A stretch of 12,331 nt of DNA from Rhodothermales bacterium (lineage in GTDB: Bacteria; Bacteroidota; Rhodothermia; Rhodothermales; UBA10348), in the NCBI GenBank assembly GCA_013003255.1, contig JABDJZ010000181.1, positions 1-12,331 on the forward strand, read 5' to 3'. Position 1 is the first letter of the stretch. Each line of letters starts with the position of its first letter. This document shows, in pieces, positions 8,104 through 12,331 of this stretch. A program made the position numbers and the translations under genes. The notes beneath the pieces were generated by a model that was given only the letters and a program-made list of their open reading frames with translations, searched no databases and was not told where the DNA came from.

Positions 8104-8430
8104 TTACCGCCGCACCAACCGCCGCTTCCGCGTCCGCTGCCGGCCCTTCTTTGCCGGCACGACCACATACCACGGACTGAGCAGCACCTCCAGCTCCGCC
8201 GTCTTCACCTTCAGCGCCCGCTTAATCTGGGAGAACGAGAACCCACGCTCCGCCAACTGCCGCGCCAGCAATGCAGGATCCACCTCCTCTGAGGAGCCCG
8301 ACGTACTCACCCCATGGCGCAACAGCGTCTGCGCCACCGAACTGCTGGAGACCCCAAACGCAGTCCCAATCTCCTCCAGAGTCAGTCCCTCCTCAAACGC
8401 AGCCTGATATTGCTGTGCCTTGTCGCTCAC
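8104..8430 (-). CDS. Small basic-tailed helix-turn-helix-like protein, function unknown
   Basis: 108 residues from GTG 8428-8430 to TAA 8104-8106. An in-frame stop at 8452-8454 leaves GTG as the only usable start, and the protein has no internal Met. Residues about 15-41 (GLTLEEIGTAFGVSSSSVAQTL) read as a resolvase-like helix-turn-helix. A second helical segment at about 52-85 (LLARQLAERGFSFSQIKRAL) has similar spacing and may be a degenerate repeat of the first. The tail from about 93 (KKGRQRTRKRRLVRR) is strongly basic, fitting nucleic-acid binding. I do not recognise a named family. A good -10 box lies upstream, and the gene points the same way as the sigma gene 103 bp downstream with no clear terminator between them, so it may lead the same transcript. 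Its being a real gene is likely; a role as a DNA-binding regulator is inference. Confidence 0.65.
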   Translation of the reverse strand: MSDKAQQYQAAFEEGLTLEEIGTAFGVSSSSVAQTLLRHGVSTSGSSEEVDPALLARQLAERGFSFSQIKRALKVKTAELEVLLSPWYVVVPAKKGRQRTRKRRLVRR

Positions 8431-8467
8431 GCTAGGGTCGGTTTGGACTGGTCAACGCACATGCCCG

Positions 8468-8498
8468 ATTATAGGTACCAATCCTCTGCTCCAGCCAA
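8468..8498 (-). promoter_or_regulatory. Sigma-70-type promoter for the small HTH gene (and perhaps the whole cluster)
   Basis: On the minus strand a perfect TATAAT (8468-8473) lies 37 nt before the GTG at 8430. TTGGCT (8493-8498) sits 19 nt upstream of it as a weak -35. The expected transcript start is near 8461, giving a leader of about 30 nt. The -10 is the best in the window; the spacing is a little long and the -35 is poor. It lies in the 95-bp divergent gap shared with the small membrane-protein gene on the plus strand. Confidence 0.5.
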
Positions 8499-8525
8499 CG
8501 TGAGCGGATCGCCCCAAAGCCCCCC

Positions 8526-8705
8526 ATGAGCAAGCTCCAGACCCCACTCAACTTCCTGGCAGGCCTAGCCTGCATAGTCATCGCCCACATGATTCTCCCC
8601 GACGCCGTCTGGTGGGGCTTCTCAGTGGTAATCGGCATCGTAATCCTGGTCGCCGCCCAGTGGGTCTTCCACAAGATCCAAGGCCAGCCCAAAGAAGCTC
8701 AGTAA
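8526..8705 (+). CDS. Small two-helix membrane protein (59 residues), unannotated type
   Basis: ATG 8526-8528 to TAA 8703-8705 encodes 59 residues starting MSKLQTPLNF. Two hydrophobic stretches, about 8-27 (NFLAGLACIVIAHMIL) and about 30-47 (GFSVVIGIVILVAAQWVF), are separated by a short turn PDAVWW. The tail HKIQGQPKEAQ is polar. The pattern is a helical hairpin in the inner membrane with both ends probably on the same side. The amphipathic boundaries, the WW and QW residues at the helix edges and the clean polar tail look like selected protein rather than chance. No Shine-Dalgarno is seen, which is usual for this type of genome. It is divergent from the HTH gene and convergent with rpoC. I recognise no family and assign no function. 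Confidence 0.55.
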   Translation: MSKLQTPLNFLAGLACIVIAHMILPDAVWWGFSVVIGIVILVAAQWVFHKIQGQPKEAQ

Positions 8706-8717
8706 GACTCCTACTGA

Positions 8718-8960
8718 CCGGCCCGAAGGGCCCCGTGCCAATTCTCGCGCCCGCGCCGCAGCACGCCGGCCCGAAGGGCTCGGCCCCAATTCGTGCTGCC
8801 CAGACCTGCGCCCTAGCCACGCCGGCCCGAAGGGCTCGGCCCCAATTCGTGCTATGCAGACCTGCGCCGGAGCCACGCCGGCCCGAAGGGCTCGGCCCCA
8901 AGACAAGCTCGGCGCCCAAGCACGCCCCACCGCCTTTGCCTTCCCGACCGGCCCGAAGGG
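8718..8960. repeat. Array of five CCGGCCCGAAGGG hairpin repeats, three on a 56-bp period
   Basis: The 13-nt core CCGGCCCGAAGGG recurs exactly at 8718-8730, 8766-8778, 8822-8834, 8878-8890 and 8948-8960, always in the same orientation. Units at 8762-8817 and 8818-8873 match at 51 of 56 positions. The third, from 8874, matches for its first 28 nt and then diverges; the first copy is a degenerate 48-bp unit. Copies 2-4 extend the core to GCCGGCCCGAAGGGCTCGGC, which folds as GCCG-GCCC / GGGC-CGGC with a GAA loop and one bulged T. The minus strand reads CCCTTCGGG at the loop. The array lies between the convergent small membrane gene and rpoC. It resembles REP/BIME-like palindromic elements. Frames through it are proline/arginine-rich shadows, not genes. 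Function is unknown; possibilities are transcription insulation or mRNA stabilisation. Confidence 0.85.
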
Positions 8961-9070
8961 CTCGGTGGTTGCCTCCGGCGGACTGTTGGCGGGCGCTGGC
9001 GACGCACTCCACTCAACCACCCATCACACCGAGCCCGGCTTCAAGTCCGCAGGGGGCAACCGCCGAGCCC
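8958..9070. repeat. Long inverted repeat, 27-nt arms with a 59-nt loop
   Basis: Arm 8958-8984 begins GGGCTCGGTGGTTGCC. The reverse complement of arm 9044-9070 begins GGGCTCGGCGGTTGCC. They agree at 24 of 27 positions. In a plus-strand RNA two of the three differences become G-U wobbles, leaving a single G-A mismatch, so the structure would be more stable in plus-strand RNA than in minus-strand RNA. The left arm starts inside the last copy of the hairpin array, so part of the inverted repeat derives from, or was built on, the array motif; a further partial inverted copy CCGAGCCC lies at 9029-9036. No open frame of note lies inside. It could be a structured RNA, a remnant of a MITE-like element, or a block to convergent transcription. 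Confidence 0.8.
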
Positions 9071-9089
9071 CCCGCACAGGTCCCAAGCC

Positions 9090-9126
9090 AAAAAGAAAGC
9101 CCCGGCCGCAACAGCAACCGGGGCTT
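9090..9126 (-). terminator. Intrinsic terminator of rpoC
   Basis: On the minus strand the stem AAGCCCCGG (9126-9118) pairs perfectly with CCGGGGCTT (9105-9097) across a 12-nt loop and is followed by the U-rich tract TCTTTTT (9096-9090). It begins 25 nt after the rpoC stop. This is the clearest factor-independent terminator in the window and marks the end of the presumed rpoBC transcript. The complementary strand has no matching U-tract, so it acts in the rpoC direction only. Confidence 0.92.
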
Positions 9127-9151
9127 CCAGAGTTCAGAACGGCAAAGCAGA

Positions 9152-12100
9152 CTAAGCGCCCACTTCCTCCGCAGCTCCATCCGCAGACAGCGCCGTCATC
9201 TCAGCCAGCTCAGCCTTCGAACCGACAACAATGTCACGGAAGTGACGCTGTCCCGTACCCGCAGGAATGAGGTGACCGACAATCACGTTCTCCTTCAGAC
9301 CGTAGAGCGGATCTGAGGTCGCGTTGATGGCGGCAGACGTGAGCACCTTGGTGGTCTCCTGGAACGACGCTGCTGACACGAACGAGTCCGTGGACAGCGC
9401 AGCCTGGGTGATTCCGAGCAGCTTCGGCTCAGCAACCGCCGGGTGCGTCTCGCGCACCTGCGCCGGCTTCTGGTCCTTCCGCTTCATCTCCGAGTTGACC
9501 TCCCGGAGTCGGCGACGGTCAACGACCTCACCAATGCTCAGGATGGTGTCACCCGGATCGACCACGACAAACTTGTCGTAGAGCTCGTCATTCAGCTCCT
9601 CGAGGACGAAACGATCTACGTTGTTGTCCTCAAGCAGCGTCGTGTCACCCGGATCAACGACTTTCACCTTCTGCATCATCTGGCGGACGATGCACTCGAT
9701 GTGCTTGTCGTTGATGGTCACACCCTGCAGGCGGTAGACCTCCTGGATCTCATTCACCAGGTACTCCTGGACCGCGCGTGGGCCGAGAATGCCGAGGATG
9801 TCCTCAGGTGAAATCTGACCGTCGGAAAGCGCGTCACCGGCGCGAACGAAGTCGTTCTCGTGGACGAGAAGGTGCTTGGTCATCGACACCAGGTAGGTGC
9901 GAGACTCGGTACCGTCACGGGAGGTGACAATGACCTCCTGTGATCCACGCTTACGACCACCGAACGAAACCACGCCGTCAATCTCGGAGACCTTGGCAGG
10001 ATCGGCCGGCGTCCGTGCTTCGAAGAGCTCGGTAACACGCGGCAGACCACCGGTGATGTCTCGGGTCTTGGCAGACTGGCGAGGAATCTTGACGAGGACC
10101 TGACCGGCCGAAACGGCATCACCGGAATCGACCTGGATACGGGCACGGACCGGCAGCGGGTATTCCCGGGTAGCCGACGCCGTCTCGATGACGATGGCCG
10201 GGGTCAGGGTACGCTCGCGGGAGTCGATGATGACCTTCTCCTTGAAGCCGGTCTGCTCATCGGACTCTTCCCGATACGTGGTACCGTCGATGATGTCCTG
10301 GAACTTGACCGAACCACCGGACTCGGCAAGGATAACGGAGTTGTACGGATCCCAGGCCGCGAGCACCTGGCTCTTCTCGACCATGTCCCCGTCCTTGACC
10401 ATCAACTCAGCACCGTAGGGAATCAAGTAGGAGATGAGCTGACGCCCCTCCTGCTCCGGATCCATGATCCGGATTTCACCCTGGCGGGACAGTGTAACGG
10501 CCTTCTCCTCTTCGCCCGTGTCATAGTCCACCGTGCGGAGATTCACGCTCTCCACCTTACCGGCAAACTTGGTCTGGATCGTGCTCTCAGCCGAGATGCG
10601 GCTGGCCGTTCCACCGATGTGGAAGGTACGGAGCGTAAGCTGCGTACCCGGCTCGCCAATGGACTGGGCGGCAACGACACCGACGGACTCGCCCGTTTCC
10701 ACGAGACGACCGGAGGCCAGGTTTCGACCGTAGCAGAGGGCGCACACACCGCGACGCGACTCACAGGTGAGCACGGAGCGGATCTCGACTTCCTCGATGG
10801 AGGTCTCGGAAATGCGGCGTGCCTTCTCCTCGTCAATGACCTCGTTGGCCTCAACGATGAGATCGCCGTTGAGGGGATCTTCGACGTCGTGGACCGATAC
10901 GCGGCCGAGGATGCGGTCGGCCAACGGCTCGACGATATCCTCGTTGTCCTTCAGCGCCGAGATGCGAATGCCACGGAGGGTTTCGCAATCGTGCTGGGTT
11001 ACGGTTCCGTCCTGTGCCACGTCGACGAGTCGGCGCGTCAGGTAACCGGCATCAGCCGTCTTGAGTGCCGTATCGGCAAGACCCTTACGCGCACCGTGCG
11101 TGGAGATGAAGTACTCAAGGACGGTCAGGCCTTCCTTGAAGTTGGAGATAATCGGGTTCTCAATGATCTCGCCGGCAGAACCCACGAGGCTCTTCTGCGG
11201 CTTGGCCATCAGACCACGCATACCACCCAGCTGCCGGATCTGCTCTTTCGAGCCACGAGCACCGGAGTCGGCCATCATGTAGATGGCGTTGAAACCGTCG
11301 CGATCCTTGCGGAGCGTGTCAAACAGCTCCTCGGACACCTGGTTGTTGGTGTGCGTCCAGATATCGATGACCTGGTTGTAGCGCTCGTTCTCCGTGATGA
11401 ATCCCATCCCGTAGTTGCCACGGGCCTTGTCGACTTCGGCCTCGGCCTCGTCGATCAGGCGCTGACGCTGGTCGGGGATGACGATATCGGAGAGCGAGAA
11501 GGTCAGACCACCCTCGGTGGCACGCTCGAATCCGAGCGTCTTGATCTCGTCGAGGAAGCGGGCCGTCTTCGGGAATCCTGATGCCTTGAGAACCCGGGCG
11601 ATGATGCCGCGAAGGTTCTTCTTGGTCAGGACCTCGTTGATGAAGCCCACGCCTTCGGGCACGATCTCGTTGAAGAGAACGCGACCCATCGTGGTATCGA
11701 TGAGCGTTCCGTCCACCCGCACCTTGATGCGGGTGTGCATGTCGAGAATGTCCTGATCGTACGCCTGACGCGCCTCGATCATGGAGCTGAAGGTCATGCC
11801 TTCGCCCCGGAGTCCATTCTTGGACTTGGTGATGTAGTACAGACCGAGGACCATGTCCTGGGTCGGAACCGTCACCGGGCCACCATGAGCAGGGCTCAGG
11901 ATGTTGTGGCTCGACAGCATCAGCAGCATGGCTTCCATCGCCGCGTCCAGGGACAGCGGAACGTGGACGGCCATCTGGTCACCGTCAAAGTCAGCGTTGA
12001 ACGCCGTACAGACCAGCGGGTGCAGGCGAATGGCCTTGCCCTCAATCAGGACGGGCTGGAATGCCTGGATCCCAAGGCGGTGAAGCGTCGGGGCACGGTT

Positions 12101-12331
12101 CAGCATCACCGGACGGCCCTGGATCACCTTCTCGAGGATGTCCCAGACGTCGGACGTCCGACGGTCGACCACCTTCTTGGCGCTCTTGACCGTCTTGACA
12201 ATGCCGCGCTCAATGAGCTTACGGATGATGAACGGCTTGAACAGCTCGACCGCCATCTCCTTGGGGAGACCGCACTGGTGCAGTTCCAGCTCGGGACCGA
12301 CCACGATCACCGAACGACCGGAGTAGTCGAC
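9152..12331 (-). CDS. rpoC: DNA-directed RNA polymerase subunit beta-prime, cut by right window edge
   Basis: The frame runs from the right edge to TAG 9152-9154, 1059 residues. The GTG at 12308-12310 is internal: the codons upstream read VDYSGRS, the conserved RpoC segment near E. coli residue 350. The catalytic NADFDGDQ, whose three Asp residues bind the active-site Mg, is encoded at 11975-11998. The bridge helix (TALKTADAGYLTRRLVDVAQD region) and trigger loop (GEPGTQLTLRTFHIGG) follow. The zinc-site cysteines are intact: HDCETLRG, then CESRRGVCALCYGR. Near the C-terminus VVDPGDT occurs twice, and the second copy leads into LREVNSEMKRKD, an arrangement seen in Bacteroidota RpoC. The last domain reads GLKENVIVGHLIPAGTG, and the end is acidic. 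The protein forms the clamp and catalytic centre with RpoB. The N-terminal third, with the first zinc finger, is outside the window. Confidence 0.98.
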   Translation of the reverse strand, partial: VDYSGRSVIVVGPELELHQCGLPKEMAVELFKPFIIRKLIERGIVKTVKSAKKVVDRRTSDVWDILEKVIQGRPVMLNRAPTLHRLGIQAFQPVLIEGKAIRLHPLVCTAFNADFDGDQMAVHVPLSLDAAMEAMLLMLSSHNILSPAHGGPVTVPTQDMVLGLYYITKSKNGLRGEGMTFSSMIEARQAYDQDILDMHTRIKVRVDGTLIDTTMGRVLFNEIVPEGVGFINEVLTKKNLRGIIARVLKASGFPKTARFLDEIKTLGFERATEGGLTFSLSDIVIPDQRQRLIDEAEAEVDKARGNYGMGFITENERYNQVIDIWTHTNNQVSEELFDTLRKDRDGFNAIYMMADSGARGSKEQIRQLGGMRGLMAKPQKSLVGSAGEIIENPIISNFKEGLTVLEYFISTHGARKGLADTALKTADAGYLTRRLVDVAQDGTVTQHDCETLRGIRISALKDNEDIVEPLADRILGRVSVHDVEDPLNGDLIVEANEVIDEEKARRISETSIEEVEIRSVLTCESRRGVCALCYGRNLASGRLVETGESVGVVAAQSIGEPGTQLTLRTFHIGGTASRISAESTIQTKFAGKVESVNLRTVDYDTGEEEKAVTLSRQGEIRIMDPEQEGRQLISYLIPYGAELMVKDGDMVEKSQVLAAWDPYNSVILAESGGSVKFQDIIDGTTYREESDEQTGFKEKVIIDSRERTLTPAIVIETASATREYPLPVRARIQVDSGDAVSAGQVLVKIPRQSAKTRDITGGLPRVTELFEARTPADPAKVSEIDGVVSFGGRKRGSQEVIVTSRDGTESRTYLVSMTKHLLVHENDFVRAGDALSDGQISPEDILGILGPRAVQEYLVNEIQEVYRLQGVTINDKHIECIVRQMMQKVKVVDPGDTTLLEDNNVDRFVLEELNDELYDKFVVVDPGDTILSIGEVVDRRRLREVNSEMKRKDQKPAQVRETHPAVAEPKLLGITQAALSTDSFVSAASFQETTKVLTSAAINATSDPLYGLKENVIVGHLIPAGTGQRHFRDIVVGSKAELAEMTALSADGAAEEVGA

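Noticed and set aside
8139..8158. GCCGGC-N8-GCCGGC hairpin as a terminator
   Set aside because: It lies inside the 3' coding part of the small HTH gene, encodes its basic tail and has no U-tract.
8762..8960. CRISPR array
   Set aside because: The intervals between cores are themselves repeated (51/56 identity), lengths are irregular (48, 56, 56, 70), and there are no cas genes. These are not unique spacers.
8578..9020. Minus-strand open frames of 132-144 codons with repeated 'GAEPFGP'-like segments
   Set aside because: The apparent protein repeats are simply the translated 56-bp DNA repeats; there is no start context, domain or conserved composition.
8612..9316. 234-codon plus-strand open frame through the repeat region
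   Set aside because: It starts inside the small membrane gene in another frame, runs through hairpin repeats giving Pro/Arg/Ala-rich sequence, crosses the rpoC terminator and ends inside rpoC. It is a high-GC shadow.
9534..9672. Repeated VVDPGDT segment in RpoC as a recent duplication or insertion
   Set aside because: The same two-copy arrangement is a usual feature of Bacteroidota RpoC, so it is a lineage marker rather than a novelty.
10619..11581. 320-codon plus-strand frame antisense to rpoC (and other long antisense frames such as 5485-6186)
   Set aside because: Long antisense frames are expected opposite GC-rich, strongly biased coding sequence; they show no domain, signal or start context.

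Overview
The window is GC-rich bacterial DNA that looks like a Bacteroidota-type genome, most likely the high-GC Rhodothermia/Rhodothermota branch. Three things point there. There is an ECF sigma / FecR anti-sigma / STN-TonB receptor cascade. A second carboxypeptidase-regulatory-domain TonB receptor is paired with a DUF4249 lipoprotein. The RpoC C-terminus carries the extra 'VVVDPGDT...LREVNSEMKRKD' segment typical of Bacteroidota RpoC. Shine-Dalgarno sequences are weak or absent throughout, which also fits.

Layout. At 1-400 (+) is the C-terminal end of peptidase T. It converges, across about 100 bp of GC-rich simple repeat and palindromes, on a minus-strand cluster running from 8430 down to 505. 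In transcription order that cluster holds: a small helix-turn-helix-like protein of unknown function (8430-8104), an ECF sigma factor (8000-7392), its FecR-type membrane anti-sigma factor (7395-6430, ATGA overlap with sigma), a TonB-dependent receptor with an N-terminal STN signalling domain (6429-3796, abutting FecR and using a TTG start), an 88-bp gap, a second TonB-dependent receptor without STN (3707-1419), and a DUF4249 lipoprotein (1416-505, 2 bp downstream). A clear TATAAT box lies upstream of the small HTH gene. On the plus strand, divergent from it, is an unannotated 59-codon gene for a two-helix membrane peptide (8526-8705).

From 8706 to 9151 there is no protein gene. This stretch holds five copies of a CCGGCCCGAAGGG hairpin motif (three of them on a 56-bp period), then a 27-nt/27-nt near-perfect inverted repeat (8958-8984 / 9044-9070), then a strong intrinsic terminator for rpoC (9090-9126). 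rpoC itself fills 9152-12331 on the minus strand and is cut by the right window edge.

How the genes probably work together (inference from the FecIRA/SusCD-type cascades): a ligand binds the STN receptor in the outer membrane, the STN domain contacts the periplasmic C-terminal domain of FecR, FecR releases or activates the sigma factor, and sigma drives the cluster. The second receptor and the DUF4249 lipoprotein would be the transport or surface-binding pair. No SusD is present. The substrate cannot be read from the sequence. The items most worth following up are the repeat/inverted-repeat locus, the tiny membrane gene, and the two-receptor architecture with an STN receptor whose C-terminus lacks the usual terminal aromatic residue.
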